From the NCBI GenBank assembly GCA_023411215.1, contig JAEYOY010000050.1:1-41563 (forward strand): a stretch of DNA of 41,563 bases, in the 5' to 3' direction. Shown here one piece after another: positions 33,090 to 40,921 of this stretch (position 1 is the first letter of the stretch; each line of letters starts with the position of its first letter). The stretch is from Bacillota bacterium. GTDB taxonomy: Bacteria; Bacillota; Clostridia; Lachnospirales; Lachnospiraceae. The translations under genes were made by a program, and so were the position numbers. The notes under the pieces were generated by a model that saw only the letters and a list, made by a program, of their open reading frames with translations, was not told the origin of the DNA and searched no databases.

Positions 33090-33791
33090 TTACTCATTGT
33101 AAAGCATTCGGAGAAACTCCGCTGCATTTTCCTTGTGTGTGGCATTGGCTAAGATTCCTAAAACATAAGGATCGGTATTATTGGCATGTTCAGCAAAAAG
33201 CTTGGAATCAGTCAGATAAATGCCGTAGACATTCTTCTCGGGCACCTCCTCGGTATCGGAGATAAATACATAATCTGCAAGGCTGGTATAGAGATCAGTT
33301 GGTAGCTGATCTGATATATTCTCAAAAAATCCGTTGTAGACATATCCCTTAAAGGTGGATTCCGGTGCGATGATTACATCGACCTCGCCTGCAGCAATAT
33401 AGGTAGTTAATGCCTGCTGCATACTCATTGTATATTCGCTGTTTGAATTCAGATAGAAATTGTAATTAAGCTGTATGTCTTCTGTCTTAGGGTCTAAGTC
33501 CAGATATTCTGATAAATTGGCGTCATACTGCTCCCAAACCTCATCGCTGATCGAATTATTAATAATCGCTGCATAGAACTGGGTCTCTATATTTGGTGTG
33601 ATAATCTCGTAGATAATATAGGATATCAGAGCGATTACTCCAATTATGACAACAGCATGAATACGATAGTAATCCCAGAGGTAACCTATCTTATCCTGGA
33701 AGCTCATGTCCTTTAGTTTTTGTTTTTCTGTTAGCTTCTGTCGGGGTTGGTAGATAACCGCGTCTTCTTCAAGCCTGGTTTCTTTTGGCAT
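33090..33791 (-). CDS. Single-span membrane protein with an extracytoplasmic domain, unknown function
   Basis: I cannot assign a function. The 233-aa product has a polar cytoplasmic N-terminus of about 43 residues (including YQPRQKLTEKQKLKDM), one membrane helix at about 44-66 (IHAVVIIGVIALISYIIYEII) and an outside domain of about 165 residues. That domain contains LTTYIAAGEVDVIIAPESTFKGYV, which recalls a ligand-binding or solute-binding-type hinge, and ends with FLRMLYNE. No lipobox or signal cleavage site is visible. GAGG lies 7 nt before the ATG. It is transcribed behind the 502-aa gene, but a terminator-like repeat separates them. Confidence 0.75.
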   Translation of the reverse strand: MPKETRLEEDAVIYQPRQKLTEKQKLKDMSFQDKIGYLWDYYRIHAVVIIGVIALISYIIYEIITPNIETQFYAAIINNSISDEVWEQYDANLSEYLDLDPKTEDIQLNYNFYLNSNSEYTMSMQQALTTYIAAGEVDVIIAPESTFKGYVYNGFFENISDQLPTDLYTSLADYVFISDTEEVPEKNVYGIYLTDSKLFAEHANNTDPYVLGILANATHKENAAEFLRMLYNE

Positions 33792-33870
33792 AGTAAAAAC
33801 CTCACTTATATATCGTACTTATACTACATGTTGCCAAAGCACCGTAATTTGGTCGGCAACACAAATTTGT

Positions 33871-33900
33871 AGATTGAAAAATCTGTGTGATTTTCAATCT
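33871..33900. repeat. Perfect 10-bp inverted repeat upstream of 33791
   Basis: AGATTGAAAA (33871-33880) and TTTTCAATCT (33891-33900) with a 10-nt loop, in the leader region of the minus-strand gene. Confidence 0.6.
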
Positions 33901-34021
33901 ATTCTGTCTTAATATTGTTATGGCGTTATTTTTAATACTTTGATTTACATAGTGTAACACATTTAATTATAGAAAAAAAGAAATTAATTATTAAATATCT
34001 CTTAAATAAAATGGCGGAACT

Positions 34022-34064
34022 AAAAAGCCACTTTCCATACAAGTGCACGGTAAAATGGCTTTTT
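34022..34064 (-). terminator. Terminator-like repeat after the 502-aa gene
   Basis: AAAAGCCACTTT pairs with AAAATGGCTTTT, about 11 bp, with A-run and T-run flanks so that it could work on both strands. It lies 20 bp after the minus-strand stop at 34084. Confidence 0.7.
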
Positions 34065-34083
34065 AGCTACATTAATACAATGA

Positions 34084-35592
34084 TCACCAAAGGAGATTCT
34101 GGAGAGCTTCCTGATTGATACCGAGAGAATTTGCAAGGAATGTAAAGTACTCTTCAAAGTCAATCCCAGACAAATATTTGTTGTATTCCGGGAAGTCATA
34201 ACGGGGACCGAAATCAGTTGGCTGGATTTCCTCATAATCGGTTAAAGGCTTTACGGTACTGTTGATCTCGATGAAGGGGGAGGTTCCTAAGCGTATAGCA
34301 GTTGTATTAAGCTGCTTGTTTTCCTCATAACTAAAATCAGAGGTAATCAGAATCCCGGAAAGCATTTTTGAAGAAAGTGTAAAAGTACCCTCTAAGTAAT
34401 GTTGCCCATCGTAAGGTACGCTTCTGGCACCTTCATAGACGATGTCAACATTTAAGTCATCATCTGATGAATGGGCAGGGTTCGTAACATTGAGGGTTAT
34501 CTTACCCTGGTTAGCTTCCTCAATCTTTCTGTTGATGCCATTAATGCGAAGCATACGATTTGTGGAGGCATGGTTCAGCTGGAGTTCATATTCGAGGGAA
34601 TCCTCCTTGGCTAGTAATGTATAGCCAAGGTTTGAATTTCCAAAGGTAGTCAACTCGCGGCTCAGGATTCTGCCTTTATGGTTCACATAGAGCTTCAGCT
34701 GCAGAACGGATTCCCGATTTTCCTCGGAATACCGTCCGGAGATTATTTCCTCGATCGTATGAAATGATTGAAGATATTGTTCTTGCGATATATTAAGCAG
34801 AGGCAGCAGGGATAGGATATCTTCATCGGACTTTGCAGCTTCCAGCAGAGCAAGATATAATTCTCTGAACTCTTCCTGTGTGAAGGTAACAGTAAGTAAA
34901 TTACATTCTGTATCCGTACTGTCCAGTGATAAGGTAACCTTTTTCTCCAAAGTGACCGTACCAAGGTGGCTGAAATATAGCTCCATGTAACGGCGAAGGA
35001 TACGTTCCGGCAGATCTGTATACAGGAGCTTTTGTTGCAGTTCATGCATATTCATTGTAGCTTCTCCTTCTCTGAGAGACTGAGCAAGATATGCATCACT
35101 CAGCTCAGGGAATCGCAGCGACATGCTTTGGGCCTCGGAATCTATGAAGAGCTCGGTGGTAAGCAGCTTAGCGTCATTAAGCTTTAGGCCGATTGATTCA
35201 TTCAGCCTGTGTTCTTTGTAGACTAAGAGCGCATCGAGGCCAATATTATTCAAGGGGATTCCTAGGTGCTTCTCGAGGTCGGTCAGATTGGTACCAAGTA
35301 CCGTATCCAGAATGGAATCAAGTTCATTCTTATGGAAGGTTATATTCGAGGAGATGTCGTAAGCATAAGTATCCTTCCCGGCAGTCACAACCTCAGGCAA
35401 TGATGAAACAAGCTCATATAGCCCGTACTTCTCAAGATAGGTATAATACTCTCTTGGACTTTTCATGACAAGATAATAGCTGTTAATCAGAGTGGATTTA
35501 TTGGCATAGGCTGCACCAGCACCTGTAAGAAACACGATTAAAATGACGAGGAGCAGGATCATTCTGCTTCTCTTTTTATTGTTGTTTTTCAT
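34084..35592 (-). CDS. Large membrane-anchored extracytoplasmic protein, unknown function
   Basis: Not recognised. The 502-aa protein starts with a basic segment (KNNNKKRSR) and one membrane helix at about 11-30 (MILLLVILIVFLTGAGAAYA), which could be an uncleaved anchor or a signal peptide ending near YA-NK. The remaining 470 residues look soluble and beta-rich, with no cysteine-based motif or enzyme signature that I can see. Sections such as ESIGLKLNDAKLLTTELFIDSEAQSMSLRFP resemble large export/adhesion-associated repeats found in Lachnospiraceae. GGAGG lies 6 nt before the ATG. It is divergent from the GH94 gene; the 240-bp spacer contains the latter's promoter. Confidence 0.75.
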   Translation of the reverse strand: MKNNNKKRSRMILLLVILIVFLTGAGAAYANKSTLINSYYLVMKSPREYYTYLEKYGLYELVSSLPEVVTAGKDTYAYDISSNITFHKNELDSILDTVLGTNLTDLEKHLGIPLNNIGLDALLVYKEHRLNESIGLKLNDAKLLTTELFIDSEAQSMSLRFPELSDAYLAQSLREGEATMNMHELQQKLLYTDLPERILRRYMELYFSHLGTVTLEKKVTLSLDSTDTECNLLTVTFTQEEFRELYLALLEAAKSDEDILSLLPLLNISQEQYLQSFHTIEEIISGRYSEENRESVLQLKLYVNHKGRILSRELTTFGNSNLGYTLLAKEDSLEYELQLNHASTNRMLRINGINRKIEEANQGKITLNVTNPAHSSDDDLNVDIVYEGARSVPYDGQHYLEGTFTLSSKMLSGILITSDFSYEENKQLNTTAIRLGTSPFIEINSTVKPLTDYEEIQPTDFGPRYDFPEYNKYLSGIDFEEYFTFLANSLGINQEALQNLLW

Positions 35593-35763
35593 GATTTACC
35601 TCCATGATGGCGCATTGCGCCCTTTATCATTTCGCATAAGATAGTAATTTATTTTGACATTTTTTTTATGAATTGTATATGGTTAAATAATTCCAGATAC
35701 AGTTTCGCAATAATGCACTAATTTCTAGTGGTTTTTTGTACTACTTTTCAGGGTCGGTTCCGG

Positions 35764-35792
35764 TTGAAATAGCGGAAAAGGTATAATATAAT
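35764..35792 (+). promoter_or_regulatory. sigma-A type promoter for the GH94 gene
   Basis: TTGAAA (35764-35769), 17-bp spacer, TATAAT (35787-35792), 41 bp before the ATG. No obvious operator palindrome overlaps it. Confidence 0.75.
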
Positions 35793-35833
35793 GAGGAATG
35801 GAGTACAAATAGCTATAAGGAGGTAATATTTAC

Positions 35834-38272
35834 ATGCAATACGGATATTTTGATGATTCGAATAAGGAGTATGTTATCACAACACCCACCACTCCTTATC
35901 CCTGGATCAATTACTTGGGATCGCAGGCATTTTTCTCATTGATATCGAATACTGCTGGAGGTTACAGCTTCTATAAGGATGCAAAGCTCCGCAGAATAAC
36001 TCGTTATCGTTATAATAATGTGCCCTTGGATCTTGGCGGTGGACGCTATTATTATATGAATGATGGAGGAGATGTTTGGTCACCCGGCTGGGCTCCGGTT
36101 AAGAAGGAGCTTGATAAGTATGAGTGTAGACATGGTATGGGTTATACGAAGATCACCGGCGCTCGGGGAGGCGTTGAGACTGAGATAACATTCTTCGTTC
36201 CGATTGATACCAATGCTGAGGTACATAAGGTAGTGGTTAAGAACACTTCCGGCAAGAAGAAACAGGTAAAGCTGTTCTCCTTTGCAGAATGGTGTTTATG
36301 GAATGCCCAGGATGATTCCACCAATTTTCAGAGAAATTATAATACCGGTGAAGTAGAGATTAAGGGCTCTGTTATTTACCATAAAACCGAGTATAAGGAA
36401 AGACGTGACCATTATGCGTTCTTCTCCGTAAATACTCCGATTGCGGGCTTTGATTCCGACCGCGAGAGTTTTATGGGAACCTATAACGGCTTCCATAACC
36501 CAGACGTTGTATTCGCAGGCAAATCCAATAATTCGGTAGCAGACGGATGGCATCCGATTGCTTCCCACTGTCTGGAAATTAATCTGGAGCCCGGTGAGAC
36601 AAAGGATTTTGTATTTCTATTAGGATATGTAGAGAATGCTTTCGAGGAAAAATTCGAGAGCAAGAATGTAATAAATAAAAAGAAGGCAGAAGCAATGATT
36701 GCCCAGTATGCTACCACAGAAGCTGTGGACAAGGCATTTGCTGAATTAGGCGCGTACTGGGATCAGTTATTGTCCAAATATAACGTAAGCTCTGCAGACG
36801 AGAAATTAAATCGTCAGGTAAATGTATGGAACCAGTATCAGTGTATGGTTACCTTTAATTTATCCAGAAGTGCTTCCTATTTCGAGTCCGGTATCGGCAG
36901 AGGCATGGGCTTTCGAGATTCCAACCAAGATCTTCTTGGCTTTGTTCATCAGATACCTGATCGTGCAAGAGAGAGAATTATTGATCTCGCTTCTACTCAG
37001 CTGCAGGACGGTGGTGCATACCATCAGTATCAGCCTCTGACAAAGAAGGGAAACGATGAGATTGGTGGTAACTTCAATGATGATCCATTGTGGTTAGTAC
37101 TAGCAGTGGTTGCCTACATCAAAGAGACCGGAGATTACTCTATACTTGATGTTATGACACCCTTTGATAACGATGAGTCCACCAGCACACCTATGGCAGA
37201 TCATCTAAAGCGGTCTATGGACCATGTGATCAACAATCTTGGACCTCATGGACTTCCGCTAATTGGTCGCGCTGACTGGAATGACTGTCTGAACTTAAAC
37301 TGCTTCTCTACCGAGCCAGGTGAGTCCTTCCAGACTAGCACCAGTAAGGATGGCAGGGTTGCTGAGTCGGTTATGATTGCCGGTATGTTCTGTTATATCG
37401 GTGAGGAGTATGTAACCTTAATGAATAAGATTGGTAACAAAGCTGAGGCTGACCGCATTCAGGCAGAGATTGTTAAGATGCGTGAGGTCATTATGAGAGA
37501 CGGTTGGGATGGAGCTTGGTTCGTTCGTGCTTACGATGATTACGGAAGAAAGATCGGAAGTGATGAGAATGAAGAGGGTAAGATCTTTATTGAGTCTCAA
37601 GGTCTGTGTATCATGGGTCACTGTGGTACTGAGGACGGCAAAGCAATTCAGGCATTGAATGCAGTGGATGAGCGCCTTGGAACAAAATATGGTCTGGTGC
37701 TCCAGAACCCTGCTTATACAAAATACTATGTAGAATATGGCGAGATTTCTACTTACCCCGCCGGTTATAAAGAGAATGCCGGTATCTTCTGCCACAACAA
37801 TGCTTGGATTATGATTGCAGAAGCACAGATGGGCAGAGGTGATAAGGCCTTTGATTACTATACTAGAATTGCACCCTCCTATACAGAGGAATACTCTGAG
37901 ATCCATCGTATGGAGCCTTATGTTTACTCCCAGATGGTAGCAGGTAAGGATGCCAGACGTCACGGTGAGGCAAAGAATTCCTGGCTAACAGGAACTGCTT
38001 CCTGGAACTTCATGGCAATCTCCCAGGCAATCCTCGGAATTAAACCGGAATATGATGGGTTACAGGTAGATCCTTCTATTCCGAAGGCATGGGATGGCTA
38101 CACGGTTACCCGTGAATTCCGTGAGGACAAGTACATAATTACCGTGAAAAATCCGAACCATGTATCGAAGGGCGTTGCTAAGATGACAGTTGATGGCAAG
38201 GAAATAGCAGGAAATATCATTCCACTTGCAGGAGATAAGAAGACTCATAAGGTTGAGGTTGTTCTTGGATAA
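35834..38272 (+). CDS. GH94 cellobiose phosphorylase
   Basis: An 812-aa glycoside phosphorylase that splits cellobiose with phosphate into glucose and glucose-1-phosphate, saving ATP in anaerobic cellulose degraders. Length matches cellobiose phosphorylase (about 811-822 aa). The N-terminal beta-sandwich begins MQYGYFDDSNKEYVITTP; the (alpha/alpha)6 barrel contains GRGMGFRDSNQDLLGFVH and FNDDPLWLVLAV; the DWND motif with the catalytic aspartate is at residues 481-484. No signal peptide, so cytosolic, which implies a cellobiose importer elsewhere. AGGAGG lies 8 nt upstream. No transporter or regulator adjoins it. Related GH94 enzymes act on other beta-glucosides (cellodextrin, laminaribiose, chitobiose), but the start and length favour cellobiose. 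Confidence 0.93.
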   Translation: MQYGYFDDSNKEYVITTPTTPYPWINYLGSQAFFSLISNTAGGYSFYKDAKLRRITRYRYNNVPLDLGGGRYYYMNDGGDVWSPGWAPVKKELDKYECRHGMGYTKITGARGGVETEITFFVPIDTNAEVHKVVVKNTSGKKKQVKLFSFAEWCLWNAQDDSTNFQRNYNTGEVEIKGSVIYHKTEYKERRDHYAFFSVNTPIAGFDSDRESFMGTYNGFHNPDVVFAGKSNNSVADGWHPIASHCLEINLEPGETKDFVFLLGYVENAFEEKFESKNVINKKKAEAMIAQYATTEAVDKAFAELGAYWDQLLSKYNVSSADEKLNRQVNVWNQYQCMVTFNLSRSASYFESGIGRGMGFRDSNQDLLGFVHQIPDRARERIIDLASTQLQDGGAYHQYQPLTKKGNDEIGGNFNDDPLWLVLAVVAYIKETGDYSILDVMTPFDNDESTSTPMADHLKRSMDHVINNLGPHGLPLIGRADWNDCLNLNCFSTEPGESFQTSTSKDGRVAESVMIAGMFCYIGEEYVTLMNKIGNKAEADRIQAEIVKMREVIMRDGWDGAWFVRAYDDYGRKIGSDENEEGKIFIESQGLCIMGHCGTEDGKAIQALNAVDERLGTKYGLVLQNPAYTKYYVEYGEISTYPAGYKENAGIFCHNNAWIMIAEAQMGRGDKAFDYYTRIAPSYTEEYSEIHRMEPYVYSQMVAGKDARRHGEAKNSWLTGTASWNFMAISQAILGIKPEYDGLQVDPSIPKAWDGYTVTREFREDKYIITVKNPNHVSKGVAKMTVDGKEIAGNIIPLAGDKKTHKVEVVLG

Positions 38273-38324
38273 TGCTGCATCGCAGGTACAGAATGGATGC
38301 TAGGGTAATGGAATAAGAGAACTT

Positions 38325-38371
38325 CTAGGAAGGGCTGTCGCATAATTTGATTATGCGGCAGCCCTTCCTAG
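38325..38371 (+). terminator. Near-perfect 47-nt palindrome after the GH94 gene
   Basis: The arm CTAGGAAGGGCTGTCGCATAA pairs with TTATGCGGCAGCCCTTCCTAG with one G-U pair and a 5-nt loop TTTGA. It begins 52 bp after the stop. No long T-run, but a stem of this strength should end or stabilise the transcript. Confidence 0.7.
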
Positions 38372-38467
38372 CATCGCCTGGCTGGATTGAGGGTGATGTG
38401 TATTATATAGGTATCGCATGCAATGGACGATAGAAGGAAATGCTGTATTATTTTCTTGGTTGGCAGC

Positions 38468-38483
38468 AGCATCTAAAGATGCT
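38468..38483 (+). repeat. Small hairpin AGCATC/GATGCT upstream of the CPBP gene
   Basis: 6-bp perfect stem with loop TAAA, 35 bp before the CPBP ATG. Shares the GCATC/GATGC core with the hairpins at 9881 and 19285. Confidence 0.5.
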
Positions 38484-38518
38484 AGAATGGTTGTAATAAA
38501 AACAAAGAGGAAGTGCAG

Positions 38519-39355
38519 ATGTTGAAAAAATTACTGGTTTATCTGAAGGCAAGTGTATTACCGTTCCTGGCTGCGTTCACTATTATATTTGTTGTATCTA
38601 ATTTATTTCACATTATTTATCAGGTAATGATATCTATTTATCTAGGATTGACGCAGGGGAAAGCGGTACTGACGGATTTTGCTCGGTTGTCCGGAGAGAT
38701 AAATAAGCTTATGTCACAGAATATGATCTATATAATCTCCATTGCTTCTGTTTTGATCTGTGGTATTGTGTTCTACTTCTGGTACCATGTGGAAGTGCGG
38801 CGGGAGCAGAAGGTAGATTGGCGTACTGTCTTTCATCGAAGGAATTTACTATACTTTCTGATCCTAGGTATAAGCTGCCAGTTTTTCTTCTCGGGTGCAA
38901 TGAATATAATCCAACCGATGTTTCCTAAGGTATTTGAAGAATATGGTGAGACGATGAATGGGCTGCTTGGCAGTAGTCCTCTGTTGGTGTTGCTCTATAC
39001 CATCGTGATAGCTCCAATTGCCGAAGAGCTGATCTTTCGAGGAGTAACATTATACCGGGCAGGTAAGGTTTTACCTTTTATTGGTGCGAATCTGCTTCAG
39101 GCGATATTCTTTGGGATCTATCATGGCAATTTGGTTCAAGGGATTTATGCATTTGTGATGGGATATGTATTGGGTCTTGTCTATCGTAGGTATCGTACAA
39201 TATACGCACCAATATTATTACACATGCTAATAAATGCAAGCGTCTTTCTTGTGATGCTGTTTCCTGTATCAATGTTAAGCTATGTTGTTATGATGGCGCT
39301 TGGCTTAGTAGGAAGCACCTATACTTTCCGTTTGTTAAAACTGGGCAAGATATAA
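38519..39355 (+). CDS. CPBP family intramembrane glutamic endopeptidase
   Basis: A 278-aa polytopic membrane protease-like protein of the CPBP (CAAX protease/bacteriocin-processing, ABI) family. The start is ATG 38519, 8 nt after AGAGG, rather than GTG 38513. Hydrophobic segments occur throughout; a loop with EVRREQKVDWRTVFHRRN faces the cytoplasm. The family motifs are in the second half: EELIFRGVTLYR (motif 1, EExxxR), FFGIYHGN (motif 2, FxxxH) and HMLINAS (motif 3). Bacterial members process prenylated-like or bacteriocin/secreted peptides or regulate membrane stress; the substrate here is unknown. No peptide gene that could be its substrate adjoins it. A terminator follows. Confidence 0.9.
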   Translation: MLKKLLVYLKASVLPFLAAFTIIFVVSNLFHIIYQVMISIYLGLTQGKAVLTDFARLSGEINKLMSQNMIYIISIASVLICGIVFYFWYHVEVRREQKVDWRTVFHRRNLLYFLILGISCQFFFSGAMNIIQPMFPKVFEEYGETMNGLLGSSPLLVLLYTIVIAPIAEELIFRGVTLYRAGKVLPFIGANLLQAIFFGIYHGNLVQGIYAFVMGYVLGLVYRRYRTIYAPILLHMLINASVFLVMLFPVSMLSYVVMMALGLVGSTYTFRLLKLGKI

Positions 39356-39376
39356 TGCAGGAGGGCATCGAAGCCG

Positions 39377-39402
39377 AATCATTTTCATAGGATGATTTTT
39401 TT
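39377..39402 (+). terminator. Intrinsic terminator after the CPBP gene
   Basis: AATCAT/ATGATT, 6-bp stem with a 9-nt loop, followed by seven T. Confidence 0.7.
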
Positions 39403-39442
39403 CTTGCTTTTTTTGGAAGGATAATATAGTATATAATCACAA

Positions 39443-39685
39443 TTGAATAATTCAGAAGTTCCTAAGGAATTCCTAAGCTTAATCGGAGATATTGTGATCC
39501 TGTATTATTCCAGTGTACCCACATATGGGACATTAGGAAGAAAGCAGGCGAAGCAGGGAAGGGCAGCAGTACTTCTGACACCCTGTATAGTCTTGACCTC
39601 TGTAATGTGCGGCAGGAACTTTAACGTGGTTGTATTCGACAGAATGAGATATTATGAGTTCAAGCTCGAATATTGGAAATTTTGA
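39443..39685 (+). CDS. Doubtful short ORF, 80 codons
   Basis: Opens with TTG, with no ribosome binding site, only 6 nt after a TATAAT element, so normal translation from this start is unlikely. The codon use is similar to that of neighbouring genes, and the predicted peptide (with IVILYYSSVPTYGTLG and VLLTPCIVLTSVMCGRN) has two weakly hydrophobic stretches. A terminator begins 15 bp after its stop, as for a real gene end. It may be a relic of a gene, a leaderless small protein or the chance content of a noncoding RNA. I recognise no family. Confidence 0.22.
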   Translation: MNNSEVPKEFLSLIGDIVILYYSSVPTYGTLGRKQAKQGRAAVLLTPCIVLTSVMCGRNFNVVVFDRMRYYEFKLEYWKF

Positions 39686-39699
39686 TTACGATAGAGTTT

Positions 39700-39750
39700 A
39701 ACACCGCTATTAACGTCGGAGGATTTCGGACGAAATGAAGCGGTGTTTTT
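39700..39750 (+). terminator. Intrinsic terminator before the ECF gene
   Basis: AACACCGCT (39700-39708) pairs with AGCGGTGTT (39739-39747), 9 bp perfect, then TTT. The 30-nt loop can form a small inner CGTC/GACG stem. Confidence 0.8.
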
Positions 39751-39833
39751 GATTAGGGTGACTCTTTATCATTATTCATTGAACAATTGACCAATACTAT
39801 AAATAGATTGGAACAATCAGAATGGAGGATTCT

Positions 39834-40457
39834 ATGAAAACAATCACAAACAAACGTACTTTAAAAATGGTCCAGCTTGCACTTTTTACAGCAATCATAC
39901 TCCTGATGGCATTCACACCGCTCGGTTATATTAAGACACCGGGGCTGGAGATAACCCTACTCGTTGTTCCAGTGGCGGTAGGAGCGATAATACTGGGACC
40001 CACAGCAGGAGCGATTCTTGGCGGTGTATTCGGTATTACCAGCTTTATTCAAGCCTTTAGCGGGCCTTTGGGTGCTGCTTTGCTTGGCATCAGCGTAGTA
40101 GGAACTTTTGTCTTATGTGTTATGACACGTATCCTGATGGGTTGGCTAACGGGCTTGATTTTTATGGCTATGAAGCGATGGGATCGTACTAGGCTGATTT
40201 CTCATGCAACAGCGAACCTGGCAGGTGCTTTATTAAATACCGTACTATTTATGACTGCCTTTGTATTGCTGTTCTACAACACTGAATATGTTCAGGGCCT
40301 TGTTACAGCATTGGGAGCAACCAATCCTTTTCATTTCATTGTATTATTCGTGACCGTGAATGGTCTCATTGAAGCTCTGATCTGCTTCGTGGTTGGAACG
40401 GCTATATCAAAAGCGATTGAAGTTTTTTCGAAAAAATCCGGTCTTCAGATTGGTTGA
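39834..40457 (+). CDS. ECF transporter S component
   Basis: A 207-aa substrate-binding membrane subunit of an energy-coupling factor vitamin transporter. It begins at ATG 39834 with GGAGG close upstream; an ATG at 39822 overlaps that site. About six membrane segments, including LKMVQLALFTAIILLMAF near the N-terminus, VPVAVGAIILGPTAGAILGGVFGITSF, and VTVNGLIEALICFVVGTAISKAI near the C-terminus. It matches the general ECF S-component family; the TSFIQAF and GYIKTPGLEITLL segments remind me of pantothenate-type S proteins, so pantothenate is a possible but unproven substrate. No EcfA/EcfT genes lie in the window, so it would use a shared energising module elsewhere. Confidence 0.85.
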   Translation: MKTITNKRTLKMVQLALFTAIILLMAFTPLGYIKTPGLEITLLVVPVAVGAIILGPTAGAILGGVFGITSFIQAFSGPLGAALLGISVVGTFVLCVMTRILMGWLTGLIFMAMKRWDRTRLISHATANLAGALLNTVLFMTAFVLLFYNTEYVQGLVTALGATNPFHFIVLFVTVNGLIEALICFVVGTAISKAIEVFSKKSGLQIG

Positions 40458-40590
40458 TCATATAATGAATGGAGAGTCAAAACTATATTCTGCATCACGC
40501 TAAAGCCTGAGTGAAGATGTACAAATTGGCGTATATAAGCTATTCGTATGGCTTTTGACATTCTGATCATATAATAGATATAAAAATAAG

Positions 40591-40619
40591 TTGACATATT
40601 CTGTACGGCATGTTATATT
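40591..40619 (+). promoter_or_regulatory. Promoter of the infC-rpmI operon
   Basis: TTGACA (40591-40596), 17-bp spacer ending in an extended -10 TGT, TATATT (40614-40619). The strongest promoter in the window. Confidence 0.85.
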
Positions 40620-40775
40620 TAATAGGCTGTGAATACTGTGTGACAGTATTTATGAGGAAAGAAGAAGAGAATCCATCTCTCACCCATAGCGTAAAGTGAT
40701 TTATTGTGAACGGGTTAATGCAAATAAGATTTCGATACTATTTCTGAGAAGAAGTAATTACGTGATTGTGCATTC

Positions 40776-40807
40776 AAGGTGGATATTCTTTATCCACCTT
40801 TTTTTAT
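40776..40807 (+). terminator. Attenuator-type terminator in the infC leader
   Basis: AAGGTGGATA pairs with TATCCACCTT (about 10 bp) around a short loop TTCT-T, followed by seven T. It lies about 150 nt into the transcript and 115 bp before infC, so full-length infC mRNA requires read-through, as in L20-regulated infC leaders of Firmicutes. Confidence 0.8.
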
Positions 40808-40921
40808 TTACGCGTAAGCAAAGTGAGCAGTTGTAAACTCGTTTACAAAATGCGAACGTGTAAGTAGAAAGCATGCAAAACCTAGTAACAGTTAATTTAT
40901 AACCTATGGAGGTGCAGTACT

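Larger units (their letters stand above)
39403..39833 (+). other. 430-bp stretch holding a short ORF or small transcript
   Basis: After the CPBP terminator comes a TATAAT at 39432-39437 without a good -35, then the short open frame described at 39443-39685, then a complete intrinsic terminator at 39700-39750, then about 80 bp of AT-rich DNA leading to the ECF gene. The layout is that of a transcription unit whose product is unclear. Confidence 0.4.
40458..40921 (+). other. 460-bp spacer with infC promoter and leader
   Basis: The first 130 bp show nothing notable. Then come the promoter at 40591-40619 and a leader of about 300 nt with an early hairpin AATACTGT/ACAGTATT (around 40631-40650), a small GAGA/TCTC stem, and the attenuator-like terminator at 40776-40807, more than 100 bp before infC. 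Confidence 0.65.

Noticed and set aside
40620..40921. T-box riboswitch in the infC leader
   Set aside because: No conserved T-box sequence (GGTGGnACCGCG-like) is present; the leader fits an attenuator of the infC/L20 type better.
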